64,000 bases of DNA, taken from assembly GCA_001299455.1 (NCBI GenBank), contig CYUK01000003.1, positions 930,001 through 994,000 of the forward strand. Reading direction: 5' to 3'. Of this stretch, positions 1-7,915 are shown piece by piece. Positions within the stretch are counted from its first letter, which is position 1; every line of letters starts with the position of its first letter. The notes beneath the pieces are model-generated. The model did no database searches and was not told the DNA's origin. It saw nothing but the letters and a program-made list of their open reading frames with translations. Made by a program: the position numbers and the translations under genes. The stretch is from Clostridiales bacterium SIT11. Its GTDB lineage: Bacteria; Bacillota; Clostridia; Tissierellales; Peptoniphilaceae.

Positions 1-1782
1 ACAGACGTCCATGGGTTTTTACTGCCCTTCGACTATACAAAAGATGCAGAAGATATCCATGGATCCTTGGCCCAAATTTCTACTTTAATTCAAGACATTC
101 GAAAAAAAGAAGACCATGTCCTGGTCTTTGATGCAGGAGACCTAGTCCAGGGCAATGCTTCGGCCCTCTTTGCCAAGGACCCCATCCACCCAGCTGTGGC
201 CTGTTTAAATGCCATTGGCTATGACGGCTGGGTCCTGGGCAACCATGAATTTGACTATGGGTCCGACTTTATCTATCGGTCCGTCCAGGGCTTTCAAGGG
301 GATGTCCTTCTAGGAAATATCCAAAGTAAGCAGGACCCCTCCTTCTTTAAGCCCTATCAAATTTATGAAATTGGAGACTTTAAGCTAGGGGTTGTAGGCT
401 TAACCACTCCCTTGGTTGGAGAATTTAAGGAAAAGACTTCCTTAAAGCGCGACTTTTCCATTGAAGACCCCAAGCTGGCCCTGGAAAGAATTTTACAGGA
501 CCTGCCGCCTGTGGACAGCCTAGTGGGCATTTTTCACATGGGCATCCGCAATGAAAACAACCATGAAAATACAGGAGTCCGAGATGTGATTTCCGATGCC
601 AAGGGAGCCTTTGATGCCATTGCCGCAGCCCATATGCACCAGCTGGAGCCGGGGATTTTAGTGGACAAGACCCTGGTGGCGGAGGCTGGCATGTTTGCAA
701 GTCATCTTTTACGTCTGGACCTGGCCTTTGAAAAATCTCAAGGCCGTTATCAGTTGGTGGACCGAAGGTCCAGCTTAATTCCCGTCTACCTGGACCAGGA
801 GGTCATTGCACCAAACCCAGAAATTATTCATCTTTTAAAACCCTACCACCAAAAGGCCCGGGAAAAGTCAGAAGAAATCCTTGGCAAGGTCCTGGAGCCT
901 ATGGACAAGTCCAGGGAGGGCGAGCACCTCTATCCCATTGGATCTTATCCCTCTCCCTTAACTTCCTGGATGGGGACCGTCCTTTTGGAAGCCTCCCAGG
1001 CAGACCTAGTGGCCTTCCACCTGGACAACCCCTATCCCCACCTGGAAATCGGCCCCTTTAGGAAAAAAGATATTTACCGAAACTACCACTATGCTGGTGG
1101 AGAAATGTCCGTCTATGAAATCAAGGGCTGGCAGTTAAAAAAATACATGGAATGGTCAGCCAGCTACTTTAACCGAATTGAACCGGGAGACGTGACTGTA
1201 TCCATTGATGAAAAAAGAGCCCGACGGAAGTATTCCACCTTTGACTTTTTCTACGGCATTTCCTACACCATGGACCTCCACATGCCTAAAGGCAACCGGA
1301 TTGTCCAACTTTCCTACCGGGATGGTCGAAAAATCCAAGATGAGGATACCTTAAAAATTGGCGTCAATTCCTACCGGATGAAGGCCCTTACCTCTCCTGG
1401 AGGGCTCCTGGAAAAAGCCGACGTCCCCTTTCTCTACTCCACCATTGACGAAGACCGGTTCGGTCCTAAGAAGGGGCGGATCCAAGACCTTTTGAAGGAA
1501 GACATCCGCCGGCGGAAGTGCCTTACCAAGGACTTTCCTCCTTCCTTTACCGTCCTAGGGCCCGACCTGTCCTCATCAGAGGCCAAGGCCACTTTGGAGC
1601 TCATTAAAAAAGGGATTCTAGTCCTTGACTACAATCCCACAACCAGTATTAATATTTATGAACCCATGGACCCTGAGGAAGAAGAGGCCCTTTATTCTAG
1701 ACTTGGCTTAAATCTCCCCTTCTTGGAGGATGCCCAAAAGGGCCAGGTTTACCTGGCTATTTTCAAGGCCTTGTCACAGTAA
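1..1782 (+). CDS. 5'-nucleotidase / 2',3'-cyclic phosphodiesterase family protein, 5' end missing
   Basis: The reading frame is open from base 1, so the gene starts left of the window; the internal TTG at 67 is not the true start. The visible part has the order expected of a UshA/CpdB/YfkN-type enzyme. Metallophosphoesterase motifs are TDVHG at the very edge, DAGDLVQGN, GNHEFDYG and AAHMHQ, which coordinate two metals. A C-terminal substrate-binding half follows, with NSYRM near the middle of the second domain. Family members hydrolyse extracellular nucleotides to nucleosides, which fits the deoxyribosyltransferase and pyrC nearby. Any signal peptide would be outside the window. The 3' end overlaps the convergent ABC ATPase gene by 20 bases, so the two share their tails. 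The family is secure; the exact substrate is not. Confidence 0.85.
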   Translation, partial: TDVHGFLLPFDYTKDAEDIHGSLAQISTLIQDIRKKEDHVLVFDAGDLVQGNASALFAKDPIHPAVACLNAIGYDGWVLGNHEFDYGSDFIYRSVQGFQGDVLLGNIQSKQDPSFFKPYQIYEIGDFKLGVVGLTTPLVGEFKEKTSLKRDFSIEDPKLALERILQDLPPVDSLVGIFHMGIRNENNHENTGVRDVISDAKGAFDAIAAAHMHQLEPGILVDKTLVAEAGMFASHLLRLDLAFEKSQGRYQLVDRRSSLIPVYLDQEVIAPNPEIIHLLKPYHQKAREKSEEILGKVLEPMDKSREGEHLYPIGSYPSPLTSWMGTVLLEASQADLVAFHLDNPYPHLEIGPFRKKDIYRNYHYAGGEMSVYEIKGWQLKKYMEWSASYFNRIEPGDVTVSIDEKRARRKYSTFDFFYGISYTMDLHMPKGNRIVQLSYRDGRKIQDEDTLKIGVNSYRMKALTSPGGLLEKADVPFLYSTIDEDRFGPKKGRIQDLLKEDIRRRKCLTKDFPPSFTVLGPDLSSSEAKATLELIKKGILVLDYNPTTSINIYEPMDPEEEEALYSRLGLNLPFLEDAQKGQVYLAIFKALSQ

Positions 1783-2392
1783 ATTGTCCCTCTTCAATGT
1801 GGAAGATTTTTTGGGACAGGTCTTTAGCAAAGGGCCCATCATGGGTCACAATTAAAATGCACATCCCCTCATCTGCCAGACTCCTTAGGAGGATTTTAAT
1901 GGACTCCTTGGACCCGTCATCCAAAGCCGAGGTCGGTTCGTCTAGGCAGAGGACTTTTGGGTTTTCCATACAAGCCCGGGCAATGGCCACCCTTTGTTTT
2001 TGGCCGCCAGACAGGGCTTTGGGGTAAGCATCTTTTTTATCTAATAAATCCATCTCTTCCAACCTGGACATGGCCTTTTTTTCCATAAGGTCCATGTCCT
2101 TTTTTTTATATTTTGAGGAGAGAAGAAGATTTTCCAGGACAGTCATGTGAGGAAAAAGTTGGTAGTCTTGAAAGACCAGGCCAATATCTTCACTTTTTAA
2201 GCCCTGCCCGTCTAGGGAAATAGATCCTCCGTCATAGTCTTCCAGGCCCACAAGGCAGCGCAAAAAGGTGGTCTTTCCTTCCCCACTCTTGCCTTGGATG
2301 GCACTAATAGTAGAGGGGGCAAAGTCCGCAGTTAAATCATTCCAAAGAAGGTCCTCTCCAAAGGATTTTTTTAAGTGTTTTACTTGTAACAT
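1763..2392 (-). CDS. Polar amino acid ABC transporter, ATP-binding protein
   Basis: This is a cytoplasmic ATPase of the GlnQ/HisP class, which powers amino-acid import through the permease encoded just upstream. The 209 residues contain Walker A (GKSGEGKT), the signature LSGGQKQR, Walker B (VLCLDEPTS) and the switch histidine in THD. At 209 residues it is somewhat shorter than the usual ~240. It is the last gene of a three-gene operon (binding protein, permease, ATPase) and starts 5 bases after the permease stop. A GGAG lies about 10 bases before the ATG. The 3' end runs into the convergent nucleotidase gene and I see no hairpin terminator there. Specificity (glutamine, histidine, cystine or other) cannot be read from the sequence. 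Confidence 0.9.
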   Translation of the reverse strand: MLQVKHLKKSFGEDLLWNDLTADFAPSTISAIQGKSGEGKTTFLRCLVGLEDYDGGSISLDGQGLKSEDIGLVFQDYQLFPHMTVLENLLLSSKYKKKDMDLMEKKAMSRLEEMDLLDKKDAYPKALSGGQKQRVAIARACMENPKVLCLDEPTSALDDGSKESIKILLRSLADEGMCILIVTHDGPFAKDLSQKIFHIEEGQFTVTRP

Positions 2393-2397
2393 AGGTC

Positions 2398-3036
2398 TTA
2401 AGCTCCTTTTCTACGCTTTTCTAAGGCCTCTAATCCCTGGCTCACGATAAAGACTAAAATTAAATAGCAAATGCCCACATAGACATAGGGAAGAAGGCTG
2501 GAAAAATTCATACTGGTGGTTTTAGCTGCCTTTAAAATATCCATGACCCCTAGGGTGTAGACTAGGGACGTGTCCTTAATCAAAGTAATGACTTCATTTC
2601 CTATGGAAGGAAGGACAATGGCATAGGCCTGGGGAAGGATGACCTTTTGAAAGGTGTACATCTTAGACAGACCCAGGACCTTTCCTGCCTCCCATTGTTC
2701 CTTAGGGATGGACTGGATCCCTCCCCGAAAGATTTCTGCAAAATAGGCCGCATAATTTAAAATAAAGGCCAGGTAAATGGACATATTCCTGGACAGGGTA
2801 ATCCCTAAAAGAGGGAGTCCAAAAAAGACAAAGAGCATTTGTAGTAACAGAGGTGTCCCTCGCATTAAATAAATATAGGCCCTGGTTAGCCAATCTAAGA
2901 GCTTAATCGGTGAGAGCCTTAGAAGGGCCAAGAGGATGGACAGGGGAAGGGAAAAGACCAAGGTGATCACAAAGACCCCCAAGGTCATTTTCATTCCCTC
3001 GGCCATCAAGGGCAGGAACATGGCCAAAATTTCCAT
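2398..3036 (-). CDS. Polar amino acid ABC transporter, permease
   Basis: This 212-residue membrane protein has the His/Glu/Gln/Arg/opine permease pattern: an N-terminal membrane helix, a helix with ARAYIYLMRGTPLLLQ, and the cytoplasmic EAGKVLGLS (EAA-type) loop that contacts the ATPase. It would form the homodimeric channel of the importer. Its ATG overlaps the stop codon of the binding-protein gene by one base (TAATG), which suggests translational coupling. It belongs to the same operon as the flanking ATPase and lipoprotein. Confidence 0.9.
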   Translation of the reverse strand: MEILAMFLPLMAEGMKMTLGVFVITLVFSLPLSILLALLRLSPIKLLDWLTRAYIYLMRGTPLLLQMLFVFFGLPLLGITLSRNMSIYLAFILNYAAYFAEIFRGGIQSIPKEQWEAGKVLGLSKMYTFQKVILPQAYAIVLPSIGNEVITLIKDTSLVYTLGVMDILKAAKTTSMNFSSLLPYVYVGICYLILVFIVSQGLEALEKRRKGA

Positions 3037-3860
3037 TAGTTAAAGTACCTTTCTTGAATTTCTTTAAACTTTCCATTTTCCTTTAGGGTATCCAAGGCCT
3101 TGTCCAGTTTTTCTGCCAATTCCTTGTCATCTTTTCGCATACCAACAGCAAATTTTTCATCGCCAAAGTTGTCTTCTAGGATTTTCATCTTAACATCTGG
3201 GTTTTTCTTGAGGTAGTCTCGAGCTAAAACTTCATCTACAACAATCCCGTCACTGCGCCCAGCTTCCACATCCTTAAAGGCTTCAATGTTGGTTGGATAT
3301 TCCACAAGGGGGCCAGCCAGGCTGTTTACAAATTCTTGGTCCTTTTGTACTGCTTCCAGGGCAGAAGAATCGGCTTGGAGGGTAACAAGTTTTCCCTTAA
3401 AGTCGGCCTTCTGTTCAATGGAAGAGTCTTCTGGAACAATGATAATTTGCCGGTTGTCCATATAGGGTTTGGAGAAGAGAACTTGTTTTTCTCTTTCTGG
3501 AGTGATGGAATAGCCATTCCAGATAAAGTCAATGTTGCCAGCCTTGAGTTCTGCCTCCTTGTAGTTCCAGTCTACAGGGGTAAATTCCAGTTCAATTCCC
3601 ATGAGCTTAGCTGCTTCCTTGGCCAGGTCCACATCAAAACCTTCCAATTCTCCTTTTTCATTCCGGTAGCCCATGGGAACAAAGGTGTCATCTAGGCCTA
3701 CTTTATAGACCTTTCCATCCGTCTTTTCCCCTTGAGCTTCTGTTTGTTCTCCATTCGCTCCATTGTTTCCAGCTTCCTTGTTTTGACTTCCACAGGCCAC
3801 TAGGCTGGCCATGGATAAGAGAACAAGCAAGGCAATACATACTTTCTTTAAAGATTTCAT
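3036..3860 (-). CDS. Amino acid ABC transporter, substrate-binding lipoprotein
   Basis: This is the extracellular solute receptor of the importer. An in-frame extension reaches 3965, but it crosses the promoter. The ATG at 3860 has AGGAGG seven bases upstream and opens a classical lipoprotein signal: basic KSLKK, a hydrophobic stretch, and lipobox LVAC followed by GSQNK. The adjacent ATG at 3863 is an equally readable but closer-spaced alternative. An acidic linker precedes a periplasmic-binding-protein type 2 fold with LEGFDVDLAKEAAK and DFIWNGYSITPER, typical of family-3 amino-acid receptors. It is the first gene of the operon, driven by the promoter at 3915-3943. Confidence 0.9.
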   Translation of the reverse strand: MKSLKKVCIALLVLLSMASLVACGSQNKEAGNNGANGEQTEAQGEKTDGKVYKVGLDDTFVPMGYRNEKGELEGFDVDLAKEAAKLMGIELEFTPVDWNYKEAELKAGNIDFIWNGYSITPEREKQVLFSKPYMDNRQIIIVPEDSSIEQKADFKGKLVTLQADSSALEAVQKDQEFVNSLAGPLVEYPTNIEAFKDVEAGRSDGIVVDEVLARDYLKKNPDVKMKILEDNFGDEKFAVGMRKDDKELAEKLDKALDTLKENGKFKEIQERYFN

Positions 3861-3914
3861 CATAAATCCTCCTTTGTTTAATGCTTTATCGTAATAAATT
3901 GATGAATTAATCCT

Positions 3915-3943
3915 AGTATACTGGATTCTTTTTATTTTGTAAA
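3915..3943 (-). promoter_or_regulatory. Promoter of the amino acid ABC operon
   Basis: On the minus strand there is TTTACA (3943-3938), a 17-base spacer, then TATACT (3920-3915). The predicted leader to the ATG at 3860 is about 50 bases, with no T-box or riboswitch fold visible. The rest of 3944-4144 contains no gene that I can support. Confidence 0.7.
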
Positions 3944-4141
3944 GGGGTTTTTTTATTTTTTCCAAGTATTTTTTATTCCTACTTTTTTAAACCTCCTTCT
4001 CCTTGAAAAATCATCCCCCTTGCAAGGGTCCTCGTCCTTCAAGGTCATTCCTCTTAAAAAACCTCCTGGCCCAAGGCAAAAGACAAGGCAATTTCTTATA
4101 AATGACTTATCTACAGGCTTATAGGATTTATAACTTTATTA

Positions 4142-4150
4142 TGCTATAAT
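4142..4150 (+). promoter_or_regulatory. Extended -10 promoter of lrgA
   Basis: TGCTATAAT matches an extended -10 element (TGn followed by TATAAT). No convincing -35 is present at the usual distance. Transcription would start only about 13 bases before the ATG, leaving a very short leader that still includes GGAG. Confidence 0.45.
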
Positions 4151-4169
4151 AACTAGGAAAGGAGATTTT

Positions 4170-4547
4170 ATGAAGTTACTACGTGGTTTTGCTCTGATTT
4201 TTGCTTTTTTATTTTTAGGCCATGTCTTATCCCTCATCCTTCCCCTTCCTATGCCTGCTCCTATCCTGGGCATGGTTTTACTTTTCCTGGCCCTTTGCCT
4301 TGGTCTCGTGAAGGAAGAATGGATCCAGGAGGCCGCTGAAGGACTCATCGCCCAAATGATGATTATGTTTATTCCCGGTGGTGTGAAAATCCTAGAGGGT
4401 TATGATAAGATTGCAGGACATGTCCTCAGCTCCGTCCTAGTCTGTATCATTTCCTCCATTTGTGTTTTAATGGTCACATCTTTTACGACAGACCGGTTGA
4501 TTTCCGGGCAATTAAGGAGGTTACAAGATGAAGACTTGGCTGAATGA
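4170..4547 (+). CDS. lrgA: LrgA/CidA-family holin-like membrane protein
   Basis: This 125-residue protein has about four membrane segments and the family pattern: LPMPAPILGMVLLFLALCL in the middle and FIPGGVKILEGYD, close to the FFVPAGVG-type motif of CidA/LrgA. Members are holin/antiholin-like proteins that affect murein hydrolase activity and, in some bacteria, pyruvate or glycolate traffic. AGGAAAGGAG precedes the ATG. The downstream lrgB overlaps by 20 bases, the standard two-gene arrangement. Whether this pair is LrgAB-like or CidAB-like in function cannot be decided here. Confidence 0.88.
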   Translation: MKLLRGFALIFAFLFLGHVLSLILPLPMPAPILGMVLLFLALCLGLVKEEWIQEAAEGLIAQMMIMFIPGGVKILEGYDKIAGHVLSSVLVCIISSICVLMVTSFTTDRLISGQLRRLQDEDLAE

Positions 4548-5220
4548 CCCTAGCTTTGGTATCCTCTTAACCCTAGCCGTCTTTGTTTTTTATTCCTACC
4601 TCTTTCACGGGAAGAAAAATCCCCTCCTCAACCCCTTGATTTTTTCCATGCTAACAATCATTGCCATCCTGGCCCTGGGAAATATTCCCCTAGACTACTA
4701 TAGCCAGGGGGCTGACTATATTTCCTTCCTCCTAGGCCCTGTCACTGTAGCCCTGGCCCTCCCCCTCTACCGGGAATTAGACCTTTTAAAGCTACATATG
4801 GTGCCCATTTTAGTCGGAGTCTTTTTAGGAATTTTGGCCGGCTTTGCCTCCATCTATCTTTTAGGCAAGCTCTTTCACTTTACTCCCACTTTGATGGTAA
4901 GCCTTTTACCTAAGTCCACTACAATGGCCATTGCTGTAGGCCTATCGGAAAACTTCGGCGGCGACCCTGCCCTGACCACTATCTATGTCATTATTGCTGG
5001 AAATATGGGCTTTATGTTTGGTCCCTCCCTCTTAAAGATTTTAGGAATCAAGCATAAGACCGCCTATGGCCTGGGTCTAGGCTCTTCCTCCCATGCCATC
5101 GGCACCAACAGGGCCATGGAATCCGGTCCTACAGAAGGGGCCATGGGAAGCCTTGCCATCGGTCTTGCCGGTCTTATGACTAGCTTTCTTTTCCCCTTTG
5201 TCCTCCCCCTTTTTATATGA
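4528..5220 (+). CDS. lrgB: LrgB/CidB-family membrane protein
   Basis: This 230-residue polytopic membrane protein has the LrgB hallmarks: SLLPKSTTMAIAVGLSENFGG around residues 125-145, then a C-terminal GSSSHAIGTNRAMESGPTEGAMGSLAIGLAG segment (conserved SHxxGTxxA). It is the partner of LrgA in a holin-like system or metabolite transporter. AAGGAGG lies seven bases before the ATG, inside the end of lrgA, so the two are translationally coupled. The MATE gene follows after 13 bases and is probably co-transcribed. Confidence 0.9.
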   Translation: MKTWLNDPSFGILLTLAVFVFYSYLFHGKKNPLLNPLIFSMLTIIAILALGNIPLDYYSQGADYISFLLGPVTVALALPLYRELDLLKLHMVPILVGVFLGILAGFASIYLLGKLFHFTPTLMVSLLPKSTTMAIAVGLSENFGGDPALTTIYVIIAGNMGFMFGPSLLKILGIKHKTAYGLGLGSSSHAIGTNRAMESGPTEGAMGSLAIGLAGLMTSFLFPFVLPLFI

Positions 5221-5233
5221 AACTAGGTAATCT

Positions 5234-6553
5234 ATGAAAGTAAAAATATTTTTTAAATATGTTATCCCCACCATCCTGGCCATGTGGGTCTTTTCTATTT
5301 ACACCCTGGTAGACGGTCTTTTCGTCTCCCACTTTGTGGGCCCAGAAGCCTTTGCCGCTGTGAACTTGTCTATGCCGGTAAATAACACCCTTTTTTCCTT
5401 TGGTATCCTCATTTCTGTAGGGACCTCCACCCGGATTGGAATCTGCCTTGGCCAGGGAAAAATTGGCAAGGCCAATGAAATTTTTTCTTCTGCCATCTTT
5501 ATCTCCGGTATCTTGGCCCTTTTAACTTCCCTCCTCCTCCTGATTTTTATTCATCCCCTAGCAAACTTCCTAGGAGCCCGTGGTCCCATGCACCAAATGG
5601 TGGTCCACTACCTTTCCTGGGTCCTGCCCTTTACCTTTTTCTTTATCCTCTCCTATATTTTTGAAGTCCTGGTTAAGGTAGACGGAGTCCCAATTCTTTC
5701 CACGATTGGGGTCCTTTCTTCAGCCATTACAAATATCTTCCTGGACTATCTCTTTATCCGCCACTTTGGCTGGGGCATCCAAGGAGCGGCCTTTGCTACA
5801 GGTCTGGCCCAACTCTTGTCCTTCCTTATCTTCCTCTCCCACTTTCTAAAGAAAAAGGGCCGCCTCAAAATTCTGCGGATCAAACCAAAGCTTGCCTCCC
5901 TGACTTCCGCCGCCCGTATTGGCTTTGGGGACTTTTTAACAGAGCTCTCCTATGGGGCCATCCTCTTTTTCTTCAACCGTAGCCTTCTCTCCATCTACGG
6001 GGAAGTGGGCCTTATTTCCTACACCGTCATTAACTACCTCTCCCTCCTCTTAACCATGACTATGTCCGGCATTACTCAGGGTTGCCAGCCCCTCTTTTCT
6101 GTCTTTTATGGAAAGGAAGACCCCCGGTCCATCCGTAAAATTTTCCGTCTGGCCCTTTTAAGTGTCCTGGTGGCCAGTCTCCTCTTCTTTATCCCAGCCC
6201 AGCTGATTCCTGACCGGCTGATTTCCCTCTTTATTTCACCTAAAAATACAGAGGCTTTTGCCCTGACCCACTATGCTCTAAGACTCTATTCCACAGCCTA
6301 CCTCTTCCTAGGCTACAATATCTTTGTGGGAGGTATGATGGCCGCCTTAAACAAACCTCGGTTTGGCATCCTCATTTCCTTTTCCCGGGGCTTTCTCTTT
6401 ATCCTCCTCTCCCTGGCCCTCTTTAAGTCCCTGGCTCCCAGCAAAATTTGGCTGGCTGCCACTACTTCTGAAATCCTCACCCTCCTTCTGACCCTCTTCT
6501 CCCTCTGGAAGGTGAATAAACTTTCCCAAGAAGCCTTTAATGAAAGGATGTGA
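5234..6553 (+). CDS. MATE-family efflux transporter
   Basis: This 439-residue protein is predicted to have 12 membrane helices in two homologous halves, as usual for MATE (MatE) cation/drug antiporters. The N-terminal half carries FVGPEAFAAVNLSMPV and GTSTRIGICLGQG; the second half carries SGITQGCQPLFSVFYG, the counterpart of the conserved GxxxGxQP motif. It probably exports a cationic compound using a Na+ or H+ gradient. The substrate is unknown. The ribosome-binding site is weak. It lies between lrgB and an unknown cytoplasmic gene on the same strand, and its stop is four bases before the next chosen start. Confidence 0.88.
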   Translation: MKVKIFFKYVIPTILAMWVFSIYTLVDGLFVSHFVGPEAFAAVNLSMPVNNTLFSFGILISVGTSTRIGICLGQGKIGKANEIFSSAIFISGILALLTSLLLLIFIHPLANFLGARGPMHQMVVHYLSWVLPFTFFFILSYIFEVLVKVDGVPILSTIGVLSSAITNIFLDYLFIRHFGWGIQGAAFATGLAQLLSFLIFLSHFLKKKGRLKILRIKPKLASLTSAARIGFGDFLTELSYGAILFFFNRSLLSIYGEVGLISYTVINYLSLLLTMTMSGITQGCQPLFSVFYGKEDPRSIRKIFRLALLSVLVASLLFFIPAQLIPDRLISLFISPKNTEAFALTHYALRLYSTAYLFLGYNIFVGGMMAALNKPRFGILISFSRGFLFILLSLALFKSLAPSKIWLAATTSEILTLLLTLFSLWKVNKLSQEAFNERM

Positions 6554-6557
6554 CCCC

Positions 6558-7388
6558 ATGACTCCAAATAATGATTCCCTAAGAGAGGCCCTGGCCCTCA
6601 TCCAGGAAGCCTTTGATGAAAAGGACCAGGAAATCCAAGCTTTAAAGGAAGAAAATCTCATTTTACAAAAAGAATACGACCGGGTCTGCCAAATGCTTTC
6701 TGTTAAGGAAGAGCAAAAATCCAAGGACAAGGGCTTTTTATCCCGGTTCTTTCCTGGCAAGGAAGGAGAAGACCTAGATGTCATTGAGGTCCCCAAGGAA
6801 AAAACTCCCCGGGACCTGGTCCTTGAAAGCTTTGAGGACCTGGACCAAACTACCTGGCCCCTCCAGCTTATCTCTTATATGAAGGAAGATCCCAGTCCAG
6901 AAGACCTCTTGGACCTTTTGGAAGACCACTTTCCCAAGGACTCTCCCAAGGACTTGACTATTTTACTGGACCTTTTAGATGAAGACCTCCTCCTGGACCT
7001 CTTTAAAAGAAGGCCAGACTTTACCCTCCTGGTCCAAAGAAAAAACTTGTCCTTTCCCAGTCTCTTTAAACTTTTACGAATTTACTACAAGAGCCGAGAC
7101 TTTTTTATGGTGGACCACCTCTTAAACCGCCTCCACGACCTCTCCCTCTCTATGACCAGCCGGGACCTGAAAATTTACTATCTGATCAGCCTCACCCGGC
7201 CCATTCCCCTATCTGACCGGGCCAAAAAGCAAGTTGAAGACCTTTTAGACCAGGACCCGGACTTCCGTCCCCTGGCCCTGGCCTTTGTCCATAAAAAGGA
7301 CCAGGACCTCACCCACCACCTGGCCCAGGCCTTTGCCGACCCCAAGGACCGGGACCTCGCCGCCCTAGCCTTTACCCTATTAAAATAG
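6558..7388 (+). CDS. Hypothetical protein, N-terminal coiled coil, Leu/Asp-rich helical body
   Basis: I do not recognise this family. I chose the ATG at 6558 (MTPNNDSL...) rather than 6540 because AAAGGA lies about nine bases before it. The 276 residues begin with a charged helix (residues ~15-55) that looks like a coiled coil. An acidic stretch follows, then a long helical region very rich in Leu and Asp, with repeating DLLDLLED and LLDEDLLLDLF patterns resembling HEAT/TPR-like solenoids. There is no signal peptide or membrane helix. It starts four bases after the MATE stop and ends 11 bases before the deoxyribosyltransferase gene, so it is co-transcribed. The repetitive Leu/Asp composition may complicate homology searches. 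Confidence 0.6.
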   Translation: MTPNNDSLREALALIQEAFDEKDQEIQALKEENLILQKEYDRVCQMLSVKEEQKSKDKGFLSRFFPGKEGEDLDVIEVPKEKTPRDLVLESFEDLDQTTWPLQLISYMKEDPSPEDLLDLLEDHFPKDSPKDLTILLDLLDEDLLLDLFKRRPDFTLLVQRKNLSFPSLFKLLRIYYKSRDFFMVDHLLNRLHDLSLSMTSRDLKIYYLISLTRPIPLSDRAKKQVEDLLDQDPDFRPLALAFVHKKDQDLTHHLAQAFADPKDRDLAALAFTLLK

Positions 7389-7399
7389 AAAGGAATGCT

Positions 7400-7915
7400 A
7401 TGAAAGGATATTTTGCCTCCCATTTTTTTAATGACGCCGTCTTCCAGTGGACAGAAAACCTGGCCTCGGAAATTGAAGAAAAAACTGGCCTGGACCTCTA
7501 TGTTCCCCAAAGAAATGCCGCCATTAATGACAAGAAAAACAACGACGCCACCATTACAGCCGCCGCCATTTCCAAAGCCGATACGGCCCAACTGAAGGCA
7601 GCCAATATCCTCATTGCCTGCCTAGACGGCCTCACCATTGACGACGGAGTTGCCGCAGAAGTCATGGCCCACGGAGTCATGGCAGAAATGGAAGCAGACC
7701 AGGGCATCCACTTTCCTCGATTGATTTTGGGCCTTATTACTGACATGCGGGCCCAGGGAACGGGAGCCAACCGCCTCTACCGGAACCTCATGATTATTGG
7801 CAAGGTGGAAGAACACGGAAAAGTCATCTACGGCTACCCTGGAGAAAGAGCCTACATTGACAGCTTAATCCAAGAAATTCAAGACTTTATGGAGGAAAAT
7901 ACATGTCCCTTGTAA
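7400..7915 (+). CDS. Nucleoside 2-deoxyribosyltransferase family protein
   Basis: This 171-residue protein opens with MKGYFASHFFNDA, the N-terminal strand typical of the NDT fold, and has ADTAQLKAANILIACLDG followed by DDGVAAEVMAH, where the catalytic glutamate (AxE) is expected. LYRNLMIIG and a C-terminal helix complete the family outline. Such enzymes exchange or hydrolyse the base of deoxynucleosides or related N-ribosides in salvage. The start has AAAGGA upstream, and the gene overlaps pyrC by 13 bases. Linkage to pyrC and the nucleotidase supports a nucleotide-metabolism role, but the actual base and sugar preferences are unknown. Confidence 0.78.
   Translation: MKGYFASHFFNDAVFQWTENLASEIEEKTGLDLYVPQRNAAINDKKNNDATITAAAISKADTAQLKAANILIACLDGLTIDDGVAAEVMAHGVMAEMEADQGIHFPRLILGLITDMRAQGTGANRLYRNLMIIGKVEEHGKVIYGYPGERAYIDSLIQEIQDFMEENTCPL

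Noticed and set aside
3861-3965. N-terminal extension of the amino-acid-binding lipoprotein
   Set aside because: It runs across the promoter and ribosome-binding site, and would bury the lipoprotein signal.
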